Positions 51,937-61,105 of a stretch of DNA of 64,000 nt are shown here, piece after piece. The position numbers and the translations under genes are program-made. Every line of letters starts with the position of its first letter. Positions within the stretch are counted from its first letter, which is position 1. The stretch is from Endozoicomonas euniceicola (GTDB lineage Bacteria > Pseudomonadota > Gammaproteobacteria > Pseudomonadales > Endozoicomonadaceae), in the NCBI RefSeq assembly GCF_025562755.1, contig NZ_CP103300.1, positions 2,615,001 to 2,679,000 on the forward strand. The letters are read 5' to 3'. Below the pieces are notes generated by a model. The model searched no databases. It was given only the letters and a program-made list of their open reading frames with translations, and had not been told where the DNA came from.

Positions 51937-54900
51937 ATGAAATTCCGTTTTTTGCTGTTTTTTTCAGCACTTTTCTCCAGTTCATACCTTAGTGCCTATA
52001 ATTCGGAAGAACTCCGGTACAACTTTGGCATATCAACTAATGGACAGCGACTACAGCTGCCAGCTGATTTTTTCATTGACAAGTTCGATGTAGCAGGAAA
52101 CAGGGGAGGAGAATTGTGTGCAAAACTTGTTGTGAGAAGCAGGCTGGACGGCTATTTTTACGGATTAGATTTAACAATTCACAACACACAACAACAGCAG
52201 CAATACAGTCTGGAGATTAACGAGCAAATCTATTTTATTACCATACCCATACCACAACAGCCAACCTATCCCATCCCTTATACCCAATTGATTAACACAC
52301 CAACGCCCTCTCTGGTTCAAGCTTACCCGACAACCTATGACCGTAGAATAGCGGTTCTACAAAACCCATCCGTAACTCCCTTCACTCCGCATGGGCAAAA
52401 CCCTCAACAACAGGAGGCTAAAAGGCCTTCCAGTAGCAGTAGCGCAGAAGATTATCGCCAGCAGCTTCTGAATGAACAGAACAGAGTTGCTGAACTGATC
52501 AGAGAACTTAAAAATCAGGATAAAAAAGTCGATGAACTGACTAAGCAAAATAGTGAGCAGGCAAAGGCAAGCAATAACCTTTCCAGCCAAATTGAAAATT
52601 ATCGTCAGCAGGCTCAGAATGACCAGAAAGATATTGCTAAACTGAACAGGCAACTTGGCCAGACATCTGCAAAACTTGAAAATCAGAATAAAAAAGTCGA
52701 TGAACTGACTAAGAAAAATAGTGAGCAGGCAAAGGCAAGCAATAACCTTTCCAGCCAAATTAAAAATTATCGTCAGCAGGCCCAGAATGATCAGGAAAAG
52801 ATCGCTAAACTGAACAGGCAACTTACCCAGACATCTGCAACACTTGAAAATCAGGATAAAAAAGTCGATGAACTGACTAAGCAAAATAATGAGCAGGCAA
52901 AGGAAAATAATAACCTTTTCAGTCAAATTGAAAATTATCACCAGCAGGCTCAGAATGACCAGAAAAAGATTGCTAAACTGAACAGGCAACTTGACCGGAC
53001 ATCTACAACACTTGAAGACCAGAATAAAAAAGTCGATGAACTGACTACACAAAATAATGCGCTGGCAGAGAAAAACAACGCCTATTTGAGAGAACTGCAA
53101 TTGCTTCATCAGGCATCAGAGCAGGCCTCTCAGGCGACATTGAATGATTCGTTTCCACAGATCCCGGGAAATCAAGCAGAAGCTGTCGTTAGTTCAGCCC
53201 AGATAACACCTGACGAGTCAGAGCAGAGTAAAGAGAGTCAGGATGACGAGCAACAAAGTACAACTAAAGAAACCATTATCCCGATTCAAGACCAATCAAA
53301 TAGCAATGAGGTTCTAAGCAATCTGGAGAAAAATACAATCGTACAACAAAATACAAAAAAAAATCGCAATAAAAAGAAAAAGAAAAAGAAAACAGAAAGT
53401 TCATTACCCGAACAACCTGAACAGCCCGAAGAACAGCATCTTTCTAGAAAAAAAATAAAGTTTGAAGAATTTAAGCGTCAGATAAATAAAATCAAATTAG
53501 CTATCAAATGTAATCTCAAAAAAGGCAATTTGATAGCTAAAACCCCTGACTCACAATACCGTGAGTTCCTCAAGAACTCTGTTAATTATGAAAACCCTGA
53601 AAAAACTGCGCATTATATACGGAAAGAGCTGGAAAAAGCGATACGTGAAATATTTGTAAGAAATCCATTAAGGGTAAATCCAGCACCACAACCCCAGTCA
53701 TCATCGTCAGAACCAACAACAGCTCAAGTGATAAATTCTGAAATATATTATAACGACGATGCTGAAATCTTATTTTCAGAGCAAATAAAACTATGGCTTA
53801 AACTGATCGGCCAGTTTCCCACTTTAATGCAGACCGGTTCACCCCTGATTTTCATATTAGGTGATAACAACGTGCCTCCATCTTTCCATTTTACCAACAT
53901 GCTTTCTGAAGAGGCACTTTCAAATAGCACAACTGATATAGATACATCATTATTTCTGGCAAAGTTTCATAGACTTTTTAAAATGCATAACCCCCACCTG
54001 AAAATAATACTTTTAGCTCATACATTTGACTTTGGCACTAACCCTGATGCTATTTTTGCATTTGTCTGGGCTGTTCTGGTAGCTCACGTTATGAATGATG
54101 ATGAGTTGATTGGCCACCTTCTGAGTCTTTTTCCTGATAACTATAACGAGCTGTTAGAAACTTATATTTCAAGCAACAATGTCAATGAACAACGCCTTTG
54201 GTTAACATTCAATATTGCTTTTATTCAGCGCATTGCATATATCCGGCTAAACAATTTTTTAACATTCCATATTTCACGAGGACAATCTCCTGATCCCGAT
54301 ATTCTGGCTCAAAGACGCAGTCAGGCTCGTCAACTACAAAGACTTATAAACCCTATTCTGGACAGAACGACTGAAAATGAGGGAGCCTATGCTCCCAATC
54401 CACTAAGACAGCTACAACTGATCAGACCTGATAACGAACTGAACCGGCATTGGGAAAATGATTATGATTTAGTTCATGCCCTCTTCGAAAGTTTGCCCCT
54501 TCAAAATGAAACAGAAGACAGCCTGTTACCTGCGCTGATAATGGAACTACACAATATAAATGATCCTGTTAATCCCGTGCATTTAGAGAGTGCAACAATG
54601 CAACTTATACGAGAACTAAGATTTAATTACGAAATATTTGATCATCTGTTTGATCTGTTAGCAACACATGAAAGAGTAGAAAATGATGTTCTGCCTGAAG
54701 ATGATCAGTCTGAAGAACAACCCATTCCAACCACTGCCAATGCATTTCTACAAATGTCGCTCAGCGGGGTAAACAAGCCTGGAATACAACGTTTATTGAC
54801 TTTTCTTAATGAACAGGGACTAGCTCCGGAAAATATAACGGTCAATCAAATGGCTGAGCATATCCACATGTTTTCTGATAAAAGCTACGAAGCAGAAGAA

Positions 54901-55317
54901 CAGCCAGCAAAATCTATATTTTCTTATCTCAAATTACTCGCTTGCTACCTCAACAGACCAATCGTGTTGATTTATTCTTCATCTAAACCAAACGGAAATC
55001 GCTACGAAGCGTATAGTATTAGCACCGACCAAGAACAGCATTTACCAAGTGGTATTGCAAACCAGGCTGACCTGCTTGAATACATCCATTCGGGATCACC
55101 GCTAATACTAGGCTACGAATGGTTATCAACAACTAACCGTTACAGATGGCTTCGTCTCACTCCACAAGAGCAGGCCGTCCTAACGCCTGTTCCTCAGCAC
55201 CACCAGCCAAACAGTACAACCGATTCAGGCTATGATCCCGATCAGGGCGGTACGGGTTCATCTTCTCCTTCCGATAGCAATTCGTTTCCCATCGTAATTC
55301 ATCAAACCTGGTTTTAA
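51937..55317 (+). CDS. Secreted 1126-aa coiled-coil repeat protein
   Basis: No known family covers this protein. It starts with a signal peptide (FRFLLFFSALFSSSYLSAYN). After a beta-like and Pro/Gln-rich section (about 25-165) comes a coiled-coil region (about 168-400) with three 56-aa tandem repeats and a partial fourth. Each begins near KKVDELTKQN and contains AQNDQ followed by IAKLNRQL. A lysine-rich patch (KKKKKKK) lies at about 478. The remaining 600 residues look globular. A segment at about 990-1080 (LACYLNRPIVLIYSSS ... LILGYEW) resembles the C-terminal half of OTU-type cysteine proteases, but no catalytic Cys box is seen. It is inserted between coaBC and radC. An adhesin or host-directed factor is possible. 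Confidence 0.7.
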   Translation: MKFRFLLFFSALFSSSYLSAYNSEELRYNFGISTNGQRLQLPADFFIDKFDVAGNRGGELCAKLVVRSRLDGYFYGLDLTIHNTQQQQQYSLEINEQIYFITIPIPQQPTYPIPYTQLINTPTPSLVQAYPTTYDRRIAVLQNPSVTPFTPHGQNPQQQEAKRPSSSSSAEDYRQQLLNEQNRVAELIRELKNQDKKVDELTKQNSEQAKASNNLSSQIENYRQQAQNDQKDIAKLNRQLGQTSAKLENQNKKVDELTKKNSEQAKASNNLSSQIKNYRQQAQNDQEKIAKLNRQLTQTSATLENQDKKVDELTKQNNEQAKENNNLFSQIENYHQQAQNDQKKIAKLNRQLDRTSTTLEDQNKKVDELTTQNNALAEKNNAYLRELQLLHQASEQASQATLNDSFPQIPGNQAEAVVSSAQITPDESEQSKESQDDEQQSTTKETIIPIQDQSNSNEVLSNLEKNTIVQQNTKKNRNKKKKKKKTESSLPEQPEQPEEQHLSRKKIKFEEFKRQINKIKLAIKCNLKKGNLIAKTPDSQYREFLKNSVNYENPEKTAHYIRKELEKAIREIFVRNPLRVNPAPQPQSSSSEPTTAQVINSEIYYNDDAEILFSEQIKLWLKLIGQFPTLMQTGSPLIFILGDNNVPPSFHFTNMLSEEALSNSTTDIDTSLFLAKFHRLFKMHNPHLKIILLAHTFDFGTNPDAIFAFVWAVLVAHVMNDDELIGHLLSLFPDNYNELLETYISSNNVNEQRLWLTFNIAFIQRIAYIRLNNFLTFHISRGQSPDPDILAQRRSQARQLQRLINPILDRTTENEGAYAPNPLRQLQLIRPDNELNRHWENDYDLVHALFESLPLQNETEDSLLPALIMELHNINDPVNPVHLESATMQLIRELRFNYEIFDHLFDLLATHERVENDVLPEDDQSEEQPIPTTANAFLQMSLSGVNKPGIQRLLTFLNEQGLAPENITVNQMAEHIHMFSDKSYEAEEQPAKSIFSYLKLLACYLNRPIVLIYSSSKPNGNRYEAYSISTDQEQHLPSGIANQADLLEYIHSGSPLILGYEWLSTTNRYRWLRLTPQEQAVLTPVPQHHQPNSTTDSGYDPDQGGTGSSSPSDSNSFPIVIHQTWF
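52513..53040. repeat. 168-bp tandem repeat inside the 1126-aa gene
   Basis: Units start at 52513, 52681, 52849 and (partial) 53017, spaced by exactly 168 bp, that is 56 codons. The sharpest conserved block is AAAAAAGTCGATGAACTGAC at each unit start. Copy number could vary between strains without loss of frame. Confidence 0.92.
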
Positions 55318-55342
55318 ACCTCACAAGGAGAGCCTGTTGTTC

Positions 55343-56032
55343 ATGCCTGCCTTACAACACCAAACCACTCAACCGCCTTCTGACCGCCCCAGAGAGAAAC
55401 TGTTAAACCATGGCGCAGAGACCTTAAGCGATATCGAACTCCTCGCCATACTGTTACGAACAGGCTCCAAAGGTATCGGGGTGATTGAGCTGTCACGCAC
55501 GCTGGTTCACCACTTTGGGTCGCTGGATGCGTTGCTGACTGCCCGGCCTGTGCAGCTCAAACGATTCAAAGGGCTTGGAGAGGCGAAAATTGCTGAACTG
55601 ATGGCTATTTTAGCGATTTGTCAGCGAGTCCTTGAACACCGGGTAAAGCAGGGCAATGCCCTGACCAGTCCGGACAGCACACGACAATATCTGCAAATGC
55701 ATTTCAGGGGGCAGAGTAGCGAACAGTTTGCCTGCCTGTTTCTGGATACACGTCATCGGGTTATCGTTCTGGAAACACTGTTTTACGGTACCATCAACTC
55801 AGCGGCGGTTTACCCACGGGAAATTCTGAAGCGAGCCCTGGCGTTAAATGCCAGCGCGGTTATCCTCAGTCACAATCACCCCAGCGGAGACCCGGAACCC
55901 AGTCAGGCTGATATCCGCATCACCCGAACGATTAAACAGGCATTAGAACTAATTGACATTAAATGTCTGGATCATATGATTGTCGGTCGGGGTCAGATTG
56001 TGTCCCTGGCTGAAAGAGGTCTGCTCACTTAA
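55343..56032 (+). CDS. radC: RadC family protein (JAMM/MPN domain)
   Basis: RadC-family proteins carry a metallo-hydrolase-like JAMM domain; their role in repair is debated. The product has a helix-hairpin-helix part (LSDIELLAILLRTG, then FKGLGEAKIAELMAI) and the JAMM box LSHNHPSGDPEPSQADI with both His and the Asp. ATG 55343 gives 229 aa. A TTG at 55337 is better spaced from AAGGAG at 55325-55330 and is a real alternative start, adding two residues. It precedes rpmB-rpmG as in E. coli. Confidence 0.95.
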   Translation: MPALQHQTTQPPSDRPREKLLNHGAETLSDIELLAILLRTGSKGIGVIELSRTLVHHFGSLDALLTARPVQLKRFKGLGEAKIAELMAILAICQRVLEHRVKQGNALTSPDSTRQYLQMHFRGQSSEQFACLFLDTRHRVIVLETLFYGTINSAAVYPREILKRALALNASAVILSHNHPSGDPEPSQADIRITRTIKQALELIDIKCLDHMIVGRGQIVSLAERGLLT

Positions 56033-56357
56033 ATCGACCGTACAATAAATCCCCGGCTGATGGCCTCAATGTCTTGCCAGACCAGCATTTTACAAGGGGT
56101 TGTAGGTAGAAATTCGCTCGCTGCCAACTTGCGATTAAAGCTTGACTCTGGTATAAAGCCCGATCTTTGTTTGAGGGTAACTGCTGAGAGCTCTGGCTCA
56201 TGATTTAATAAGGAAATGCGGTTTTATTGCTTAATAAAGCGTATTTTCTGGCTCATGGCTGTTTGGGCTGGAATAAGCAGACTCTGGAATTCAGTTTAGT
56301 TTTCCGGCCTGATGGCTGGATCATTGTTTAGACAGATAGCTTTGAGAGGCCATCATA
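56033..56357. other. Intergenic region before rpmB
   Basis: No gene is present. The word TCTGGCTCATG occurs twice (near 56193 and 56247). The rpmB promoter is expected here, since rpmB-rpmG form their own unit, but no unambiguous pair of boxes was found. The ribosome site GAGAGG lies nine bases before the rpmB ATG. Confidence 0.45.
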
Positions 56358-56594
56358 ATGTCCAAAGTTTGTCAGGTTACCGGCAAGCGCCCGGTTACTG
56401 GGAACAACGTATCCCACGCGCAAAACAAAACTCGTCGTCGCTTCGTGCCTAACCTGCACTCCAAGCGCTTCTGGGTAGAAAGCGAAAGCCGCTTTGTACG
56501 CCTGCGTGTTTCCTCCAAAGGCATGCGCATCATCGATAAGAAAGGCATCGACGCTGTTCTGGCTGACATGCGCGCCAACGGTCAAAAAGTCTAA
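56358..56594 (+). CDS. rpmB: 50S ribosomal protein L28
   Basis: The 78-aa protein has the L28 N-terminus MSKVCQVTGKRPVTGNNVSH followed by NKTRRRFVPNLHSKRFWVE. It is a structural protein of the large ribosomal subunit. The C-terminal VRLRVSSKGMRIIDKKGID is conserved. It is cotranscribed with rpmG, 20 bases downstream. Confidence 0.98.
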   Translation: MSKVCQVTGKRPVTGNNVSHAQNKTRRRFVPNLHSKRFWVESESRFVRLRVSSKGMRIIDKKGIDAVLADMRANGQKV

Positions 56595-56614
56595 GACAGC
56601 GGGAGCAATAAGTC

Positions 56615-56782
56615 ATGGCAAAAGGTATTCGCGAGAAGATTAAGCTGGTTTCTACGGCTGGTACTGGTCACTACTACACCACCAACAAGAACAAGCGTAA
56701 CACTCCAGACAAGCTCGTATTCAAGAAATACGATCCTGTTGTGCGCAAGCACGTGGAGTACAAGGAACACAAGATCAAGTAA
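56615..56782 (+). CDS. rpmG: 50S ribosomal protein L33
   Basis: The frame from ATG 56615 gives 55 aa starting MAKGIREKIKLVSTAGTGHY and ending HVEYKEHKIK. No cysteines are present, so this is the zinc-independent form of L33. GGGAG lies upstream. It directly follows rpmB and precedes a strong terminator. Confidence 0.96.
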   Translation: MAKGIREKIKLVSTAGTGHYYTTNKNKRNTPDKLVFKKYDPVVRKHVEYKEHKIK

Positions 56783-56797
56783 GATCGACGGTTTCTC

Positions 56798-56836
56798 AAA
56801 AAAACCAGACCCGATTCAATCCGGTCTGGTTTTTTT
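56798..56836 (+). terminator. Rho-independent terminator of rpmB-rpmG
   Basis: AACCAGACC at 56803-56811 pairs with GGTCTGGTT at 56823-56831, followed by a run of seven or more T. An A-run on the left side would also allow termination from the opposite strand. Confidence 0.93.
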
Positions 56837-56927
56837 GTACCTGTAACAATGCAATTAGCGCAGGGTCAATGTTTATCTCTGCTATGCTCACTACGCAAAC
56901 AAACAATTAACAAGAAAAGTGTGCAGT

Positions 56928-57374
56928 ATGAGCCTTGAAGCAAGAGTAGAAAGACTTGAAGAACACCATACACAAATGGATGCGAATCTCCACAGTCTGG
57001 CTAAAGTATGCGCCGATATAAAAAACATCGCTTTGACTAACCAGCGTGATATAACGGAACTAAAGCATGATGTAGCGGAACTAAAACATGATGTAGCGGA
57101 ACTAAAATCGGATGTTTCTGGCCTGACGGCTTGTGTAAAAGCGTTAGCTGAAGCAACACATGCAGGCTTCAGGCGCACTGATGAACAACATTGTGAACTG
57201 GTTAAAGAGTTTCGGGAATTCAAGCAGGAAACCCGTGAATGGATTAAAGGGTTTCAGGCGTTCAGGCTGGAAACCCGTGAATCAATAAAAGACCTTCAGG
57301 GGTTCAGGCAAGAAACCCGTGAACGCTTCGATCAGCTTGAACTGCTTATTCGTCAAACCCTCCCCAGTAATTAA
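56928..57374 (+). CDS. Small coiled-coil protein with heptad duplications
   Basis: The 148-aa product is nearly all alpha-helical. It begins MSLEARVERLEEHHTQMDAN, and the middle has three copies of a seven-residue unit (ELKHDVA, ELKHDVA, ELKSDV) encoded by 21-bp near-identical repeats. The C-terminal part has FREFKQETRE, FQAFRLETRE and FRQETRE repeats. No signal peptide or membrane segment is present. An upstream GTG at 56919 would add three residues. Function is unknown; similar coiled-coil proteins occur near mobile DNA and as small structural factors. Confidence 0.62.
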   Translation: MSLEARVERLEEHHTQMDANLHSLAKVCADIKNIALTNQRDITELKHDVAELKHDVAELKSDVSGLTACVKALAEATHAGFRRTDEQHCELVKEFREFKQETREWIKGFQAFRLETRESIKDLQGFRQETRERFDQLELLIRQTLPSN

Positions 57375-57422
57375 CACATCCCGGGCAAGCGATTCATGTG
57401 TTTACCTTAACCGACACATAAA

Positions 57423-57438
57423 GCCGGGCATACCCGGC
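57423..57438. terminator. Short GC hairpin after the coiled-coil gene
   Basis: GCCGGG pairs with CCCGGC across a four-base loop, 49 bases after the coiled-coil gene stop. No T-run follows, so its terminator role is uncertain. Confidence 0.45.
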
Positions 57439-57533
57439 TGCTCTCAAAATAGTTTGCAAAACTGCTTATTCCCCCGAATTTTGTCGCTGATATAATGCGC
57501 CCCCTGTCCTGCAAACAGAGCATAATCAGATCA

Positions 57534-58856
57534 ATGAAACCAGAACTCCTTTCCCCCGCTGGCACCCTGAAAAACATGCGTTACGCCTTTGCTTATGGTG
57601 CTGACGCTGTCTACGCTGGCCAGCCTCGTTACAGCCTGCGTGTTCGCAACAATGACTTTAAGCTGGAAAACCTTGAGAACGGCATTAACGAAGCGCACGC
57701 TCAGGGCAAGAAGTTCTATCTCGCCAGCAATCTCGCGCCTCACAACAGCAAGGTAAAAACCTTCCTGAAACATATGGAACCGGTGATCGCGATGAAGCCG
57801 GACGCCCTGATTATGTCGGACCCGGGTCTGATCATGATGGTGCGTGAAACCTGGCCGGATATGCCTGTGCATCTGTCGGTACAGGCCAACGTGGTTAACT
57901 TTGCCACCGTTAAATTCTGGGCGAAGCAGGGGGTTGAGCGCATTATCCTGTCCCGGGAACTGTCTCTGGATGAGATTCAGGAAATTCGTGAAGAAGCACC
58001 GGAAATGGAAATTGAAGTGTTTGTTCACGGCTCCCTGTGTATTGCTTACTCAGGCCGCTGCCTGCTGTCCGGTTACATCAACAAACGTGACCCTAACCAG
58101 GGCACCTGCACCAATGCCTGCCGCTGGGAGTATCAGCCCCATGCCGCAACAGAAAGCTACACGGGTGAAGTGATTCCATTAGCAACGGCTGAAACGGTTC
58201 AGCCAACGCTGGGACAGGGCACACCCACCGACCAGATTGTGCTTTTGCAGGAAAAAGGTCGTCCTGATCAATACATGCCTGCTTTTGAAGATGAGCATGG
58301 CACCTACATCATGAACTCCAAAGACCTGCGTGCCGTACAGCATGTCCACCGTCTGACGGATATGGGCATTCACTCCCTGAAAATTGAGGGGCGTACCAAG
58401 TCGTTCTACTACGTTGCCCGTACTGCACAGGTTTACCGGAAAACCATCGACGACGCCGCCGCAGGTCGCCCGTTTGACAGGAGTGCAATGGATACGCTGG
58501 AAAACCTGGCTAATCGTGGCTTTACCGAAGGTTTCTATCGTCGCCATGTTCACGACGAATACCAGAACTATGAAACCGGCAACTCCCGTGGCAGCAAGCA
58601 GCAGTTTGTCGGGGATATCCTCGACTTCGACGGACAGAAAGCCACTATCGACGTGAAGAACCGCTTCGAAACCGGTGACACCATGGAGCTGATGACACCC
58701 AAGGGAAATATTGCCTTCACTCTGGATAACATCGAAAACAAACACGGTGAATCCGTTTCGGTGGCACCGGGTTCCGGTCATAAGGTAAAAATTCCTGTAC
58801 CGGAAGGTGTTCAGCCAGATGAGATGTCTTTGCTGGTACGTAACCTGCCGCAGTAA
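57534..58856 (+). CDS. trhP: tRNA hydroxylation protein TrhP (peptidase U32 family)
   Basis: TrhP (YegQ) is required for prephenate-dependent 5-hydroxylation of uridine 34 in tRNAs. From ATG 57534 the protein has 440 aa; the open frame extends to 57495 without a ribosome site. MKPELLSPAGTLKNMRYAFAYGADAVYAG is the family start, and EVFVHGSLCIAYSGRCLLSGYI is the U32 signature with Cys residues. TCTNACRWEY and KSFYYVARTAQVYRKTID follow, and the C-terminal beta domain (about 370-440) is present. The cysteines in the two motifs may bind a cluster. It is followed by a DUF47-type gene. Confidence 0.93.
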   Translation: MKPELLSPAGTLKNMRYAFAYGADAVYAGQPRYSLRVRNNDFKLENLENGINEAHAQGKKFYLASNLAPHNSKVKTFLKHMEPVIAMKPDALIMSDPGLIMMVRETWPDMPVHLSVQANVVNFATVKFWAKQGVERIILSRELSLDEIQEIREEAPEMEIEVFVHGSLCIAYSGRCLLSGYINKRDPNQGTCTNACRWEYQPHAATESYTGEVIPLATAETVQPTLGQGTPTDQIVLLQEKGRPDQYMPAFEDEHGTYIMNSKDLRAVQHVHRLTDMGIHSLKIEGRTKSFYYVARTAQVYRKTIDDAAAGRPFDRSAMDTLENLANRGFTEGFYRRHVHDEYQNYETGNSRGSKQQFVGDILDFDGQKATIDVKNRFETGDTMELMTPKGNIAFTLDNIENKHGESVSVAPGSGHKVKIPVPEGVQPDEMSLLVRNLPQ

Positions 58857-58916
58857 CTTTTAGCCGTCGTCTCAATGAAGGCTCATTTGACTGTTTTGGC
58901 GGTCGATAGAGCCTTC

Positions 58917-59579
58917 ATGAATCTTATAACCTTTGCCAAACTGTTCTCCGGCTCACCCTTTAAGCCTTTGCTCCAGCATCGCGAACGGATACTGGACGCG
59001 CTGTTACATCTGAATCAGCAGGTTCACAGCCTGAACTCCGGTCAATCACATAACGCTCCATCTTCTGGCTGGATAAAGGCCTTTTCCGGCCAACTGGAAA
59101 AGCTGGAGCACGAAACGCTACAGCGACTCCATCAGCCATCCATCACCTCTCAGCCCAAAGACGTGGTGATTAACACATTGCAGATACAGAATGCCATCGC
59201 CCATGAAATTTGTCGTTTATCTGAACGGTTGGGCTACCGACCTCTTAACCTGCCGCCAGAGTTGATCGTCCCTGTTAATGCGATGGCTCGTCAGTTTGGA
59301 CAAACGGTCTATCAACTCAGACAAGGCATTAACGAACTGGAGCAATTAAGTACCAGCGGATACAGAAAAAAGCACAAGAGTTCTCTGAACAGGCTACGAA
59401 AGCAACTGACACTCTGTACTGATGAGGTAAGAGAGACCAGTCAGGAAATCAGGCATCTTGCCTGCCAGTTTGAGCACCACATCGCTCCGGTGGATGTGGC
59501 ACTCTTATTTTTGATCCTTGATGGAATCAGTGATTTAGCGTTGTGGATGCGCTCCTTGATTGTGAACCTTCAAAACTGA
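58917..59579 (+). CDS. DUF47/PhoU-like helical protein
   Basis: From ATG 58917 the product has 220 aa; an ATG at 58875 would add 14. The start MNLITFAKLFSGSPFKPLLQH, followed by helical heptads, resembles the DUF47 (TIGR00153) family, PhoU-like proteins encoded next to phosphate transporters. The middle includes NAIAHEICRLSERLGYRPLNLPPELI, an EICRL block where DUF47 proteins bind metal or partner. A phosphate transporter (PitA) usually follows; here a Na/Pi cotransporter lies 3 kb away. The 3-prime end overlaps the convergent secreted-protein gene by ten bases. Confidence 0.7.
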   Translation: MNLITFAKLFSGSPFKPLLQHRERILDALLHLNQQVHSLNSGQSHNAPSSGWIKAFSGQLEKLEHETLQRLHQPSITSQPKDVVINTLQIQNAIAHEICRLSERLGYRPLNLPPELIVPVNAMARQFGQTVYQLRQGINELEQLSTSGYRKKHKSSLNRLRKQLTLCTDEVRETSQEIRHLACQFEHHIAPVDVALLFLILDGISDLALWMRSLIVNLQN

Positions 59580-60925
59580 CCCACTCCAAGCCAGACAAAA
59601 GACAGAATGACAGGAAACAACCCGACTTTAACAGTTTGGACTGCGCTATTGTTTTGCCGGAATGGTGACAGCCCTGACGGATCTGAAGAGGCGGCTAGTT
59701 TATTAGCCGCCATATCACTGTAAACATCATGATTGTTAAACAGCTTTAAAGGGCTATTTGAACTCGTCTGCGCAAAGTATTTATAGTGGTCTGGAGTAGC
59801 TGAGTGGTAGTAGCGAATGTGTTTTCTGGTCAGAGCAGTGAGCCGCCCCACATCAAAATACTTTTCCCCATCCGGAACATAAAAATAAGAGTTGTATACG
59901 TTCATAACGATACGTTCTTTTCTCGTCCAGTCCACTCCCGGAGGTACTGGGATCGATTTGATAATGCTTCCTTTGTGCAGATTGGAATAAAGCCGTGAGT
60001 GGGTAATGCTAATTTCGGGAACCTGCGTTCCCCGCCGTACAACAATTAAACTCCTGTTTGAATGCACTATGTTCTCTGGCTCAGAAGTGGTTCGAAGAAT
60101 ATCTGACCGATCTATGTTTACCTGACTTTTTCCATCCGCATAAATGACTGGAAAATTTTCCTTTGACTCAAAGGCGTTCAAAAATACACCGGCAATGGAC
60201 AGTTCACCTTTTCCTGTAACAGAAAACCAGGCTTTCCGGGGTTTGACATCAGAGCGGTCAGAACCGGCTGGTGATAAAGAAGAATTCAGTTTAATGGTCA
60301 CGGGTTTATCGTTTTCTACTCCCGGACCATCCTGTGATTTTTTAGCAAGACTGCAGATTGTCAGGGAAAAATCAGAAATATCAATTGAACCACTCATTAC
60401 ATAGGGAGTGTCAGAGGGTTTCAGAAGAAGCATGGCAGTCTTCAGTCTGTCAGGCTCTGACGGTTTTATCCCTGAATAGGTCTGAACCTCATCAGCTCTT
60501 GATCCAAAACTTATATAATCTTCATCATCACTGTTAAGGGGGATAATGGCATTGGGATGTTTCAATTTAATTAGCATTGATTCAAAACGATTATTTTTTT
60601 CTGTTGCTCTACCTGTTGCTCTATTAATGTCCGGATCAAAATAAAAAACAGAACCAGAACCAGAACCAGAAAAGTCATCACCTGATGGAGTTGTTTTTTG
60701 GGATATGTAGTCCCTGATTGACCTCAGGTGAGTGAGCAGATCGGCTCCGGTCGGTACCACTTCGATGATATCATAGGAAAAAGAGGTGCATGGGCTGTAT
60801 CGCTCATTCCGTTGATGACTATTACTGCCCACAGGGTCGCCAGCCCCGCAATAGCCACTGAGGACTGTCAGTATTAACGCAGGAATCGATCGTTTTCGCA
60901 TCAGATACACCACTATTTTTTGCAT
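59570..60925 (-). CDS. Secreted orphan protein with C-terminal hydrophobic end
   Basis: No known family is recognised. The frame from ATG 60925 gives 451 aa; the ATG at 60901 is an alternative and gives a cleaner signal peptide (MRKRSIPALILTVLSGYCGAG). Residues about 85-110 are Ser/Gly-rich (SGSGSGS). The central part alternates short hydrophobic and polar stretches such as GKGELSIAGVFLNAF and VYADGKSQVNIDRSDIL, suggestive of a beta-helix with Asn/Ser ladders. The C-terminus ends in a hydrophobic anchor-like segment (VKVGLFPVILSFVWLGVGQF). The last ten bases overlap the end of the DUF47-like gene. Confidence 0.62.
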   Translation of the reverse strand: MQKIVVYLMRKRSIPALILTVLSGYCGAGDPVGSNSHQRNERYSPCTSFSYDIIEVVPTGADLLTHLRSIRDYISQKTTPSGDDFSGSGSGSVFYFDPDINRATGRATEKNNRFESMLIKLKHPNAIIPLNSDDEDYISFGSRADEVQTYSGIKPSEPDRLKTAMLLLKPSDTPYVMSGSIDISDFSLTICSLAKKSQDGPGVENDKPVTIKLNSSLSPAGSDRSDVKPRKAWFSVTGKGELSIAGVFLNAFESKENFPVIYADGKSQVNIDRSDILRTTSEPENIVHSNRSLIVVRRGTQVPEISITHSRLYSNLHKGSIIKSIPVPPGVDWTRKERIVMNVYNSYFYVPDGEKYFDVGRLTALTRKHIRYYHSATPDHYKYFAQTSSNSPLKLFNNHDVYSDMAANKLAASSDPSGLSPFRQNNSAVQTVKVGLFPVILSFVWLGVGQF

Positions 60926-61105
60926 TCGATATTCTGTCTGCGCGTAAAATAGATCAATGTTCAGTGGTTGAGAGTTTTATTGGCCTAAAACACACCCTGC
61001 ACCTGTTTGAAAATCTATACACAGGGCGTGCTCAGATTAGTAGCTATAAAAAAAGACTGTGCTGGATATCACTGTGTTCTTTCCAGCCAGTCGAACGTAC
61101 TGAAT

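Noticed and set aside
52357..53109. Minus-strand 250-codon frame with hydrophobic repeats
   Set aside because: It mirrors the coiled-coil repeats of the plus-strand gene and has repeated Leu/Ile only because of the complement.
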